DNA of 64,000 nt from Jeongeupia chitinilytica. GTDB taxonomy: Bacteria > Pseudomonadota > Gammaproteobacteria > Burkholderiales > Chitinibacteraceae. Positions 8,059 through 16,848 of the stretch are shown one piece after another. The position numbers and the translations under genes are program-made. The stretch is taken from positions 62,001 to 126,000 of the forward strand of contig NZ_BMYO01000009.1 of assembly GCF_014652315.1 (NCBI RefSeq). Reading direction: 5' to 3'. How positions within the stretch are numbered: position 1 is the first letter of the stretch; the number at the start of each line of letters is the position of its first letter. The notes beneath the pieces were generated by a model. That model had not been told where the DNA came from and did no database searches. It saw nothing but the letters and a program-made list of their open reading frames with translations.

Positions 8059-9489
8059 TCAGGTCAGGAAGACTGTCGCCAGCCCGAGGAAAATGAAGAA
8101 GCCCATGCTGTCGGTCATTGCGGTGAGCAGCACGCTCGACCCGTAGGCCGGATCGCGGCCGAGTTTCTGCATCGTGATCGGGACGAGGATGCCGACCAGC
8201 GCCGCCACCTGCAGGTTGAGCACCATCGCCGCCATCATCACCGCACCCAGCGCCCACTGGCCGTACAGCGCGAACGCGATCAGGCCGAGCACGCCGCCCC
8301 AGACCACGCCGTTGAGCAGCGCGATGCCGAGCTCCTTGACGATCAGCCGCGCCGAATTGCCGGGCGTGATGTGGCCGAGCGCCAGGCCGCGGATGATCAG
8401 CGTGATCGTCTGCGTGCCGGTATTGCCGCCGATGCCCGAGACGATGGGCATCAGCGTGGCGAGCGCGACGAGGTGGGCGATCGTCGCCTCGAACGCGCCG
8501 ATCACCCGGCTGGCGAGAAAGGCGGTGCAGATGTTCACCGCCAGCCACGGCCAGCGGTTCTGCGCCGACTTCCAGATGCTCGAGAACAGGTCCTCGTCCT
8601 TGAGGCCGGCCAGCGACAGCGATTCGGAGTCCTCGCGCACCGCGTCGAGCATGTCGTCGACGGTCAGTCGCGCGATCACCCGGCGGTTGGCGTCGAGCAC
8701 CGGCGCCGACACGAGGTCGTAGCGGTCGAAGGCGTTGACCGCATCGTCGACGCGGTTGTCCGGGCTGAAGCTGACGACGTCGCGCGCCATCACCTCGCCG
8801 ACCTGGCGACGTGGCGGATTGAGCAGCAGTTTTTCCAGCGACAGCACGCCGAGCAGCGTGCGTTCGCGGTCGACGACGAAGAGCTTGTCGGTGTTCTCCG
8901 GCAGCGCGGCAAAGCGGCGCAGATAACGGAGCACCGCCGCCAGACTGACGTCGGCGCGGATCGTCACCATGTCGAAGTCCATCACCGAGCCGACCTCGTC
9001 GTCGCGGTAGGACAGCGCGCTCTGCACCTGCGCGCGCTCGGCCGGTTCGAGTGCGCCCATGACTTCGGACAGCACGTGCTCGGGCAGGTCGGGCGCGAGA
9101 TCGGCGAGGTCGTCGGCGTCAAGCGTGCCGGCAGCGGCGATGATCTCGCCGCTGTCCATGCCCTCGAGCAGCGACTCGCGCACCGCGTCGGAGACTTCGA
9201 GCAGGATCTCGCCGTCGCGTTCGGCGCGCACCAGCTCCCACACCGTCAGCCGGTCGGCGCGCGGCAGCGCCTCGAGCACCTTGGCGATGTCGGCCGGGTG
9301 CAGCCGGTCGAGCCTGAGCGACAGCTCGGCGAGGTTCTGCTTGTGCACCAGCTGTTCGACCAGATCGTGCTTGGCCATCGACTGCTTGTGCACCATGCCC
9401 TCGATCAGCCGGTGCCGTTGCAGCAGCCGTTCGATCTGCTGCAGCGTTTCCTGAAAATTTTCCTGTGTCTTTCGGCTGACGTTACTCAT
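8059..9489 (-). CDS. mgtE: Magnesium transporter MgtE
   Basis: A 476-residue MgtE Mg2+ channel/transporter. The N-terminal helical superfamily domain occupies about the first 180 residues (LDRLHPADIAKVLEALP and SYRDDEVGSVMDFDMVTI). Two CBS domains follow (LFVVDRERTLLGVLSLEKLL and LVSAPVLDANRRVIARLTV). The five-helix membrane domain contains the selectivity region PIVSGIGGNTGTQTITLI. The cytoplasmic part senses Mg2+ and closes the pore. ATG 9489 gives the normal N-terminus; the upstream open frame is not family-like. The gene diverges from corA across about 190 nt. Confidence 0.95.
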   Translation of the reverse strand: MSNVSRKTQENFQETLQQIERLLQRHRLIEGMVHKQSMAKHDLVEQLVHKQNLAELSLRLDRLHPADIAKVLEALPRADRLTVWELVRAERDGEILLEVSDAVRESLLEGMDSGEIIAAAGTLDADDLADLAPDLPEHVLSEVMGALEPAERAQVQSALSYRDDEVGSVMDFDMVTIRADVSLAAVLRYLRRFAALPENTDKLFVVDRERTLLGVLSLEKLLLNPPRRQVGEVMARDVVSFSPDNRVDDAVNAFDRYDLVSAPVLDANRRVIARLTVDDMLDAVREDSESLSLAGLKDEDLFSSIWKSAQNRWPWLAVNICTAFLASRVIGAFEATIAHLVALATLMPIVSGIGGNTGTQTITLIIRGLALGHITPGNSARLIVKELGIALLNGVVWGGVLGLIAFALYGQWALGAVMMAAMVLNLQVAALVGILVPITMQKLGRDPAYGSSVLLTAMTDSMGFFIFLGLATVFLT

Positions 9490-9641
9490 GCGACAGTAGT
9501 CCGGGAATCCGCGCGCCGAGTGTAGCAGATCGGCATGTCCCGTCCTGCCGAGGCCGGCCGACGCGTCGGCGCGGCCGCGCAGCCGCACTTTTTCCACGCC
9601 GGCACGCAGGCGAAAACGCCATGCAGCTGCGCCAGTACGCT

Positions 9642-9647
9642 TATAAT
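9642..9647 (+). promoter_or_regulatory. Candidate -10 element for corA
   Basis: A perfect TATAAT stands 35 nt before the GTG start of the CorA gene, in the mgtE/corA divergent gap. No good -35 hexamer is seen at 17 nt, so only the -10 is proposed. Confidence 0.4.
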
Positions 9648-9682
9648 CGCGCGGCTTGTCGATTCAACCGGAGGGAGCCGCC

Positions 9683-10645
9683 GTGCTGTCTGCTTTCGTA
9701 CTGTCGCAAGGCCGCCTGATCCAGGTTCCGATCGAGTCCGCGGCCGACCTCGCCCGCCCCGAAGTGTTCTGGGTCGACCTCGTCGATCCGTCCGATGCCG
9801 AACGCGATCTGGTCGAATCGGTGTTCCGTTACGAGCTGCCCGAGGACGAAGATCTCGAGGACATCGAGGAATCGGCGCGCTGCTATGTCGACCACGCCGG
9901 CCTGCACCTCAATTCCTACTTCCTGCACCAGGACAGCGAAGGCGCGGCCAACGTCACCGTGTCCTTCCTGCTCAACCGCGGCCGCCTGCTGACGATGCGT
10001 CAGGAAGAACTCGCGGTGTTCCGGCTGTTCCGGCTGCGCGCACGCGTCCAGCCGGGCTTTGTCGAAAATGCCGAGGACGTGCTGCTCGGCATCTATGCGG
10101 TCGCGGTCGAATACGACGCCGACGTGCTCGAAGGCGTCTACACCCGGCTCGAGAGCGTCAGCGCCCGCGTGCTCAAGGGCAGCGACGCGCTCAACGACGA
10201 GGGCATGGCCGAAACGGTGTCCGACATCGCCCAGCAGGAAGACATCAACGGCAAGGTGCGGCTGGACCTGATGGATACCCGCCGCTCGCTGTCCTTCCTG
10301 CTGCGCAGCCGCTCGCTCAACCACGAGCAGGAAACCGACCTGCGCGAGATCCTGCGTGACCTTGAATCGCTGAACAACCACACCGCCTTCCTGTTCGACA
10401 AGATCAACTTCCTGATGGACGCGGTGATGGGGCTGATCAATCTGGCGCAGAGCAAGATCATCAAGATCTTCTCGATCGCCGCGGTCGTGTTCCTGCCGCC
10501 GACAGTGATCGCGTCGACCTACGGGATGAACTTCCAGATGATGCCCGAGCTGAACTGGGAGCTCGGCTACCCGTTCGCGATCGCGCTGATGATCCTCTCG
10601 GGCATCGCCCCTTACTGGTTCTTCAAGCGCAAGGGCTGGCTGTAA
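9683..10645 (+). CDS. corA: CorA-family magnesium/divalent cation transporter
   Basis: A 320-residue CorA protein. The long cytoplasmic N-terminal domain includes FWVDLVDPSDAERDLVE and LPEDEDLEDIEESARCYVD. The stalk helix leads to two C-terminal membrane segments, with the signature YGMN (in IASTYGMNFQMMPELNW) ending the first; the C-terminal tail is Lys/Arg-rich (FFKRKGWL). GTG 9683 is preferred because GGAGGGAG lies 5 nt upstream; the frame also opens at TTG 9656 without such a site. It is a homopentameric Mg2+ (or Co2+) channel. Having it back to back with mgtE puts two unrelated Mg2+ uptake systems on one control region. Confidence 0.93.
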   Translation: MLSAFVLSQGRLIQVPIESAADLARPEVFWVDLVDPSDAERDLVESVFRYELPEDEDLEDIEESARCYVDHAGLHLNSYFLHQDSEGAANVTVSFLLNRGRLLTMRQEELAVFRLFRLRARVQPGFVENAEDVLLGIYAVAVEYDADVLEGVYTRLESVSARVLKGSDALNDEGMAETVSDIAQQEDINGKVRLDLMDTRRSLSFLLRSRSLNHEQETDLREILRDLESLNNHTAFLFDKINFLMDAVMGLINLAQSKIIKIFSIAAVVFLPPTVIASTYGMNFQMMPELNWELGYPFAIALMILSGIAPYWFFKRKGWL

Positions 10646-11009
10646 TCCCGGCGTGATCGCCGCGGCATGTCCTGTACCGGGCTGCACGGCATCAGCGCCT
10701 GCAGCTGGGAGACACCGAAGACCCGGCAGGTCATGGACCCGTTGTGTTTCTACGCGCAGGCGCTGAAGGCGCCGGCGGGCGGGGGCAAGGCGCCACCGGA
10801 GAACGTCGCAACGACCTCCGGCCGCATCCGCGAGCGGACGGCGGCGGCCTCCACCCGCCGCACGCGGCAGGCCGGACCGGCTCGCCGGCCCTGAACGATG
10901 GGGCAAGCACCCCGATGGCGGCCGGGATGACCGACGGGTGGTTGATTCTGCGATCAATGTCCCCATATGCTGGCATCTGAATGATGCTTGCACAGGACTC
11001 GTCGCCGCA
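10646..11009. other. 364-nt intergenic region before gshA
   Basis: No convincing gene is seen. A 75-codon open frame at 10667-10894 has no ribosome binding site or recognisable family and is probably chance. The right end carries the proposed gshA promoter. A ten-codon ATG frame (10981-11013) ends with its TGA overlapping the gshA ATG. Confidence 0.5.
10942..10971 (+). promoter_or_regulatory. Candidate sigma-70 promoter of gshA
   Basis: TTGATT (10942-10947) and TATGCT (10966-10971) are separated by 18 nt and lie about 40 nt before the gshA start codon. This is a fair match to -35/-10 consensus, judged by eye only. Confidence 0.45.
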
Positions 11010-12308
11010 ATGAGCGTCCCCCACCTCACGACCGCGCTGAGCGGCCCGCTTCAGGAACTCGAGCGCCGCATCCTCGAATCCCAGTCCGAAATCGAACACT
11101 GGTTCCGCAATCAGTGGCAGGAGTACACGCCGCCGTTCTACGGCTCGGTCGACCTGCGCAACGCCGGCTACAAGCTCGCCCCGGTCGACATGAACCTCTA
11201 CCCCGGCGGCTTCAACAACCTGAACCCCGATTTCCACCCGCTGGCAGTGCAGGCGGCGATGAGCGCGCTCGAGAGCTTCTGCCCCGACGCCAAGCGCCTG
11301 CTGCTGATCCCGGAAAACCATACCCGCAACCAGTTCTACCTGCAGAACGTCGCCGCGCTGGCCAAGATCCTGCGCCAGGCCGGGTTGAAGGTGCGCATCG
11401 GCACGCTCAACCCCGAAATCACCGAACCGACGGTGTTCGAGCTCGCCAACGGCAGCGGCATCGTGCTCGAACCGCTGGTGCGCAAGGGTGACCGGATCGG
11501 CCTGGCCGACTTCGACCCCTGTGTGGTGCTGCTGAACAACGACCTGTCGGCCGGTGTACCGGCGATCCTGCAGGGCATCGAACAGACCCTGCTGCCGCCG
11601 CTGCACGCCGGCTGGTACACCCGGCGCAAGACCGCGCACTTCGCCGAGTACGACCGCGTCGTCGACGAATTCGCCAGGCTGATCGGCATCGATCCGTGGG
11701 TGATCAACCCCTACTTCGCCCGTGTCGGCGGCCTGGACTTCCAGGCCCGTGAAGGCGAGGACCGGCTGGCTGCGGCCGTCGACGAGATGCTGGCGAAGAT
11801 CCGCGCCAAGTACGCCGAGCACGGCATCGACCAGACACCGTTCGTCATCGTCAAGGCCGATGCCGGCACCTACGGCATGGGCATCATGAGCGTGAAGTCG
11901 GGCGAAGAGCTGCTGGGCCTGAACCGCAAGGCACGCAACAAGATGTCGGTGATCAAGGAAGGCCTGCAGGTCCACGACGTCATCGTCCAGGAAGGCGTGC
12001 CGACCTTCGAGCAGATCGACGACGCGATCGCCGAACCGGTGGTCTACATGCTCGACCGCTTCGTCATCGGCGGTTTCTACCGCGTGCATACCGAACGCGG
12101 CATCGACGAGAACCTCAACGCACCGGGCGCGCATTTCGTGCCGCTGGCATTTGCCCAGGCGCTGTCGACCCCGGATTGCGACGGCTCGCCCGACTGCACC
12201 GCCAACCGCTTCTATGCCTACGGCGTCGTCGCGCGGCTGGCCTTGCTCGCCGCCGCCCACGAACTGGAAACCACGGCTCCCGAAGTCGCCGTCGCTATCG
12301 CCGTCTGA
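11010..12308 (+). CDS. gshA: Glutamate-cysteine ligase (proteobacterial GshA type)
   Basis: A 432-residue enzyme catalysing the first step of glutathione synthesis, ligation of glutamate and cysteine with ATP. It belongs to the family known from acidithiobacilli and many betaproteobacteria (TIGR02049-like), not the E. coli type. Recognisable stretches are VDMNLYPGGFNNLNPDFHPL, LLIPENHTRNQFYLQN, VIVKADAGTYGMGIMSVKSG and VIVQEGVPTFEQIDDAIAEP. ATG 11010 is preceded by AGGA at suboptimal distance. It is the first gene of gshA-gshB-apbE, with 12 nt to gshB. Confidence 0.93.
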   Translation: MSVPHLTTALSGPLQELERRILESQSEIEHWFRNQWQEYTPPFYGSVDLRNAGYKLAPVDMNLYPGGFNNLNPDFHPLAVQAAMSALESFCPDAKRLLLIPENHTRNQFYLQNVAALAKILRQAGLKVRIGTLNPEITEPTVFELANGSGIVLEPLVRKGDRIGLADFDPCVVLLNNDLSAGVPAILQGIEQTLLPPLHAGWYTRRKTAHFAEYDRVVDEFARLIGIDPWVINPYFARVGGLDFQAREGEDRLAAAVDEMLAKIRAKYAEHGIDQTPFVIVKADAGTYGMGIMSVKSGEELLGLNRKARNKMSVIKEGLQVHDVIVQEGVPTFEQIDDAIAEPVVYMLDRFVIGGFYRVHTERGIDENLNAPGAHFVPLAFAQALSTPDCDGSPDCTANRFYAYGVVARLALLAAAHELETTAPEVAVAIAV

Positions 12309-12320
12309 AAGGAAACCAGC

Positions 12321-13271
12321 ATGCGCCTGCTCGTCATTGCCGATCCGCTCGCCGGGTTCAAGATCCACAAGGATTCGACCTACGTGATGCTGCGCGAGGC
12401 GGCACGGCGCGGTTATGAAATCCACACCGCGCTCGCCGACGACCTGCGCGTCAGTCGCGGTCACGTCGAGATCACCGCACAGCCGTTCACGTTCTCCGCA
12501 ACCCAGGAATACAAGCACTGGTTCGTTTCGGGCGAAGCCGTGCGTGCGCGGCTGAGCGAATTCGACGCAGTGATCATGCGCAAGGATCCGCCGTTCGACC
12601 AGCAGTACCTGTACAACACGCACCTGCTGAGTCTGGCCGAAACGCAGGGTGCACGGGTGTTCAATCCCGGCCAGACGCTGCGCGACTACAACGAAAAGCT
12701 CGCAATCCTCAAGCACCCCGAGTTCACCATCGATACGCTGGTCACCCAGCGCGACGACGACCTGCGCGCGTTTCTGGCCGACCAGCACGACATCATCCTC
12801 AAGCCGCTCGACGGCATGGGCGGCATGGGCATCTTCCGGTTGCGCCGCGAGGATCCGAACATCGGCAGCATCATCGAAACGCTGACCGACAACGGCCGCC
12901 GCACCATCATGGCGCAGCGCTACCTGCCGGCGATCAAGGACGGTGACAAGCGCATCCTGCTGATCGACGGCAAGCCGGTCGACTGGTGTCTGGCACGCAT
13001 TCCCAAGGAAGGCGAAACCCGCGGCAACCTCGCTGTCGGCGGCACCGGCGTCGCCCGGCCGCTCTCGGGCCACGACCGCGAGATCGCCGAAGCGCTCGGC
13101 CCCAAGCTTGCGGCGCAGGGGCTGCTGCTCGTTGGTCTCGACGTGATCGGCAAGCATGTCACCGAGATCAACGTCACCAGCCCGACCTGCTTCCGCGAAA
13201 TCAGCGACCAGAGTGGCATCGACGTCGGCGCGCTGTTCATCGACGCACTCGAACGGCGGGTCGCCGGCTGA
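12321..13271 (+). CDS. gshB: Glutathione synthetase
   Basis: A 316-residue ATP-grasp ligase that adds glycine to gamma-glutamylcysteine. Family features include the start MRLLVIADPLAGFKIHKDST, MRKDPPFDQQYLYNTHLLSL, the ATP-grasp loop LKPLDGMGGMGIFRL, AQRYLPAIKDGDKRILLIDG and the metal-binding EINVTSPTCFREI. The length equals E. coli GshB. A good AAGGAAA site precedes ATG 12321. Its TGA overlaps the apbE ATG by one base (TGATG), so apbE is translationally coupled. Confidence 0.97.
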   Translation: MRLLVIADPLAGFKIHKDSTYVMLREAARRGYEIHTALADDLRVSRGHVEITAQPFTFSATQEYKHWFVSGEAVRARLSEFDAVIMRKDPPFDQQYLYNTHLLSLAETQGARVFNPGQTLRDYNEKLAILKHPEFTIDTLVTQRDDDLRAFLADQHDIILKPLDGMGGMGIFRLRREDPNIGSIIETLTDNGRRTIMAQRYLPAIKDGDKRILLIDGKPVDWCLARIPKEGETRGNLAVGGTGVARPLSGHDREIAEALGPKLAAQGLLLVGLDVIGKHVTEINVTSPTCFREISDQSGIDVGALFIDALERRVAG

Positions 13272-14311
13272 TGCGCCGCCTCGCCGCACTCGCCTTGCTG
13301 GCAGCCACGCTGCTGCTCGGCGGCTGCGGCGAAGACCCGCTCTACACGCAGGAAGGCTATGTCTTCGGGACCCGGGTCGAGATTTCGATCTGGGGGCTGC
13401 CGCACGACACCGCAGCCCGGCACGCCGGCGCGGTACTGGCCGACCTCGACCGGCTCAACGCCAAGCTGCACGCTTGGCAGCCGTCCGAAATCACCCGGCT
13501 GAACGCGCACTTCGGCCGCGGCGAACCCGGCGAGGCCGATGCCGAGCTGATCGCCCTCCTCAGGCAGGCCAGGGACTTTGAAGCGCGCTCGGACGGGCTG
13601 TTCAATCCGGCCATCGGCGGTCTGATCACCGCCTGGGGCTTCCATCGCGACACCTTCTCGCCGGTCACCCCCGATCCGGTCACGCTGGCGCTGCTGCTCG
13701 AGCGCAAACCGTCGCTCGCCGACGTCGACTTTCTTGAGGGCGGCGTCGTCGCCAGCCGCAATCCCGGCGTCGCACTCGACCTTGGCGGCTTCGCCAAAGG
13801 CTGGGCGCTCGACCGCGAAGCGGCCTACCTGCGCAAGAACCGGATCTACAACGCGCTGCTGAACATCGGCGGCAACGTGCTCGCGCTCGGCAAGAAGGGC
13901 GATGCGCCGTGGACGATCGGCCTGCAGCACCCGCGCGAACCGCAGGCGATGGCGACGCTGGCCTTGCGCGACGGCGAGGCGATCGGCACTTCGGGCGACT
14001 ACCAGCGTTACTTCCTCAAGGACGGCAAACGCTACAGCCACCTGATCGACCCGCGGACCGGGGCGCCGGCGCAGACGATGCAGGCCGCAACGGTGCTGGC
14101 GCCGGCGTCGCGCGACGCCGGGACGATCTCGGACGTGGCGACCAAACCGGTCTTCATCGGCGGCATTGCCACCGCGCGCCACTATGCGCAGCGCTTCGGC
14201 ATCAGCGACGTGCTGATCGTCGCCAGCGACGGCAGCGTCTATGTCACGCCGGAACTGCAGGCCCGCCTCAACTGGCTGGTCAAACCGCCGCACCTGTACC
14301 GGCTGCGCTGA
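13271..14311 (+). CDS. apbE: FAD:protein FMN transferase (ApbE lipoprotein)
   Basis: A 346-residue ApbE protein, attached to the membrane by a lipobox (LLLGGC, Cys19). ApbE transfers FMN from FAD to a Thr of target proteins such as Na+-translocating NADH dehydrogenase or Rnf subunits, using Mg2+. Family landmarks are GTRVEISIWG, DGLFNPAIGGLITAWGF, LDLGGFAKGWALDREAAYL, NALLNIGGNVLALG and the metal-binding DPRTGAPAQTMQAATVLAP. The start overlaps the gshB stop. Its targets are not in the window; a link with glutathione is only positional. Confidence 0.94.
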   Translation: MRRLAALALLAATLLLGGCGEDPLYTQEGYVFGTRVEISIWGLPHDTAARHAGAVLADLDRLNAKLHAWQPSEITRLNAHFGRGEPGEADAELIALLRQARDFEARSDGLFNPAIGGLITAWGFHRDTFSPVTPDPVTLALLLERKPSLADVDFLEGGVVASRNPGVALDLGGFAKGWALDREAAYLRKNRIYNALLNIGGNVLALGKKGDAPWTIGLQHPREPQAMATLALRDGEAIGTSGDYQRYFLKDGKRYSHLIDPRTGAPAQTMQAATVLAPASRDAGTISDVATKPVFIGGIATARHYAQRFGISDVLIVASDGSVYVTPELQARLNWLVKPPHLYRLR

Positions 14312-14399
14312 TTCGGGCCGGCCCTATCGCGGCAGCATGCCGATTTGGGTTATAACATCGGATTGTCCGGCCTGACGCCAAGATAGGAAGCAGCTCCGC

Positions 14400-14795
14400 A
14401 TGATCGGCATCATCATCGTGACCCACGTGACGCTCGGCGACGCCCTGTACGCCTGCGCCCAGCACATCATGGGGCGCCCCCTGCCCAATCTGGCCCAGCT
14501 CGCAGTCAGCAAGGCCGACGATCCGGATACCGTCGTACTGCGCGCGCGCGAAATCATCGAACAGCTCGACGACGGCTCGGGCGTTCTGCTGCTGACCGAC
14601 ATCTACGGCGGCACGCCGTCCAATGTCGCCAACCGGCTGATCACGCCCGGCCGCATCGAAGCCGTCGCCGGCGTCAACCTGCCGATGCTGGTCCGCGCGC
14701 TCACCTACTGCCACCAGCCCCTCGAAGTCGTCGTCAGCAAGGCGATCACCGGCGGCCTCGAAGGCGTGCTCTACATGTTGCCCGAATCGCACTGA
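14400..14795 (+). CDS. PTS mannose-type EIIA protein
   Basis: A 131-residue EIIA of the mannose family. It begins MIGIIIVTHVTLGDAL, with the phospho-accepting His9, and holds LLTDIYGGTPSNVANRL, the conserved phosphate-loop region. It stands alone, without the IIB, IIC or IID parts of a sugar permease. With HPr (23 nt on) and EI it forms the minimal phosphotransfer chain common in betaproteobacteria, where it is thought to signal nitrogen/carbon state rather than import sugar. ATG 14400 has AGGAAGC upstream. The sequence TTATAACAT around 14350 may be its -10 region. Confidence 0.92.
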   Translation: MIGIIIVTHVTLGDALYACAQHIMGRPLPNLAQLAVSKADDPDTVVLRAREIIEQLDDGSGVLLLTDIYGGTPSNVANRLITPGRIEAVAGVNLPMLVRALTYCHQPLEVVVSKAITGGLEGVLYMLPESH

Positions 14796-14817
14796 CCCCC
14801 AAGGAGAGCAAGAAAAA

Positions 14818-15090
14818 ATGCCGGTTCAGGACGTGCTCATCGTCAACAAGCTCGGGCTGCATGCCCGCGCCTCCAGCAAGCTCACCCAGCTTGCCAGCCG
14901 TTTCCAGTGTGAAGTCTGGATTACCCGCAATGCCCGCCGCGTCAATGCCAAGTCGATCATGGGCGTGATGATGCTCGCTGCCGCCAAGGGCAGTACCGTG
15001 ACGCTGGAAACCAGCAATGGCCCCGACGAGATGGAAGCCATGACCGCGCTGACCGAGCTGATCGCCGACAAGTTCGGCGAGGGCGAATAA
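14818..15090 (+). CDS. ptsH: Phosphocarrier protein HPr
   Basis: A 90-residue HPr with the active His15 in NKLGLHARASSKL and the regulatory Ser46 in NAKSIMGVMM. The presence of Ser46 in the SIMGV context implies control by an HPr kinase/phosphorylase, which is not in this window. It passes phosphate from EI to the EIIA just upstream. A long purine-rich leader (AAGGAGAGCAAGAAAAA) provides the ribosome binding site. It is 20 nt from ptsI. Confidence 0.97.
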   Translation: MPVQDVLIVNKLGLHARASSKLTQLASRFQCEVWITRNARRVNAKSIMGVMMLAAAKGSTVTLETSNGPDEMEAMTALTELIADKFGEGE

Positions 15091-15110
15091 ACCGCCTGCT
15101 GGAGACGAGC

Positions 15111-16838
15111 ATGAGCCTCACGCTACACGGCATCGGCATCGGCGGTGGCATCGCCATCGGTCACGCCCACCTGATGTCGCACACCGACATCGAGATCGCC
15201 CAGTACCTGCTCGACGACGCACAGGTGCCGGCCGAGCTGGCCCGCTTCGACGACGCGATCCGGCTGACCCGCAAGGAGCTGGAAATGCTCTGGGGCAGCA
15301 TCCCCGAGAACGCCCCGACCGAGCTGGGCGCCTTCCTGTCGCTGCACCTGATGTTGCTGAACGACCACACCCTGTCGAAGGAGCCGCGCGAGCTGATCGA
15401 GACGCAGCGCTGCAACGCCGAGTGGGCGCTGAAGCAGCAGCTCGACACCTTGCTGGCACAGTTCGACGAGATCGAAGAGGAATACCTGCGCGAGCGGCGC
15501 ACCGACGTGATCCAGGTCGCCGAACGGATCTTCAAGGCGCTGGCCGGCCACGATCCGGCCGCGCACCTGCTGGTCTCGCAAGCGCGGGACAGCATCCTCG
15601 TCGCACACGACCTCAGTCCGGCCGACATGGTGCTGTTCAAGGACACCAGCTACGTCGCCTTCATCACCGACGTCGGCGGCCCGACCTCGCACACAGCCAT
15701 TCTCGCCCGCAGCCTCGACCTGCCGTCGGTGCTGGCGCTCAAGCACGCACGCGGGCTGATCCGCGAAGGCGAGATGCTGATCGTCGACGGCGTCAACGGC
15801 TTCGTCATCGTCGATCCGGACGAGCTGATCCTCACCGAATACCGGACCCGCCAGCAGGAATGGCTGCAGAAGCAGTCGGCGCTGCAGGACATCCGCGCCA
15901 GCGTGCCGGTAACGCGCGACGGCGTCGAAGTCGAACTGTTCGCCAATATCGAGCTGCCCGAAGACACCGGGCTGGCGTTGACCAACGGCGCCACCGGGAT
16001 CGGCCTGTTCCGCTCCGAATTCCTGTTCCTCAAGGAAGAGACGCTGCCGAGCGAAGAGGAACAGTTCGAGGCGTACAAGACGGTCGCGCAGAACATGGCC
16101 GGCATGCCGGTCATCATCCGTACGGTCGACCTCGGCAAGGACAAGATCGCCACCTGGCAGGAAGACACCGATGCACCGAACCCGGCGCTCGGGCTCACCG
16201 GCATCCGGCTGTGCATGGCCGAGCCGTCGATGTTCCGCATCCAGCTGAGGGCGCTGCTGCGGGCGTCGGCCTTCGGCAAGATCAAGCTGCTGATCCCGAT
16301 GATTTCGACGATCGCCGAAGTCAGGCAGACCCGGCGCCATCTCGAGGAAGTGAAGGCGCAGTTGCGTGCCGAGGGCGTCGCCTTCGACCAAGAGATCGAG
16401 CTCGGCGGCATGATCGAGGTCCCGGCGGCCGCACTGACGGTGCGCGGCCTGCTCAAGCACCTCGACTTCATCTCGATCGGTACCAACGACCTGATCCAGT
16501 ACTCGCTGGCGGTCGACCGCAACGATGACACCGTCTCGCACCTGTACGACCCGCTGCACCCGGCCGTGGTCAAGCTGCTGTCGCTGATCATCGACACCGC
16601 CAACGCCGTCGGCAAGCCGGTATCGATGTGCGGCGAAATGGCCGGCGACCCGGCGTTGACCCGACTGCTGCTCGGGCTCGGCCTGCGGCGTTTCTCGATG
16701 CTGCCGACCCAGTTGCTGAAGGTGAAGCAGCAGGTGCTGGGTACCGACGTCGCCGCACTGGCGCCGCTGATCGAGGCGATGTGCGACACCAGCGACTCGG
16801 ACGAGCTGCGCGCGCTGGCCGTTCAGCTGGATTCGTGA
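15111..16838 (+). CDS. ptsI: Phosphoenolpyruvate-protein phosphotransferase (Enzyme I)
   Basis: A 575-residue Enzyme I, which takes phosphate from PEP to HPr. The swivelling phosphohistidine is His194 in GGPTSHTAILARS, and the C-terminal PEP-binding barrel has GATGIGLFRSEFLFL, GTNDLIQYSLAVDRND and the catalytic Cys in VSMCGEMAGD. Full length, cytoplasmic and dimeric. GAGACGAGC precedes ATG 15111. It is the last PTS gene in the EIIA-HPr-EI run; the following O-methyltransferase begins 10 nt later and probably shares the transcript. Confidence 0.97.
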   Translation: MSLTLHGIGIGGGIAIGHAHLMSHTDIEIAQYLLDDAQVPAELARFDDAIRLTRKELEMLWGSIPENAPTELGAFLSLHLMLLNDHTLSKEPRELIETQRCNAEWALKQQLDTLLAQFDEIEEEYLRERRTDVIQVAERIFKALAGHDPAAHLLVSQARDSILVAHDLSPADMVLFKDTSYVAFITDVGGPTSHTAILARSLDLPSVLALKHARGLIREGEMLIVDGVNGFVIVDPDELILTEYRTRQQEWLQKQSALQDIRASVPVTRDGVEVELFANIELPEDTGLALTNGATGIGLFRSEFLFLKEETLPSEEEQFEAYKTVAQNMAGMPVIIRTVDLGKDKIATWQEDTDAPNPALGLTGIRLCMAEPSMFRIQLRALLRASAFGKIKLLIPMISTIAEVRQTRRHLEEVKAQLRAEGVAFDQEIELGGMIEVPAAALTVRGLLKHLDFISIGTNDLIQYSLAVDRNDDTVSHLYDPLHPAVVKLLSLIIDTANAVGKPVSMCGEMAGDPALTRLLLGLGLRRFSMLPTQLLKVKQQVLGTDVAALAPLIEAMCDTSDSDELRALAVQLDS

Positions 16839-16848
16839 CTCCCGGCGC

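Noticed and set aside
10667..10894. A 75-codon frame as a gene
   Set aside because: No ribosome binding site, no family, and Arg/Pro/Gly-rich composition like random GC-rich sequence.
10731..13289. An 852-codon open frame on the - strand over gshA-gshB
   Set aside because: It is antisense to two clear enzymes and shows the same low-complexity composition; no ribosome binding site or family match.
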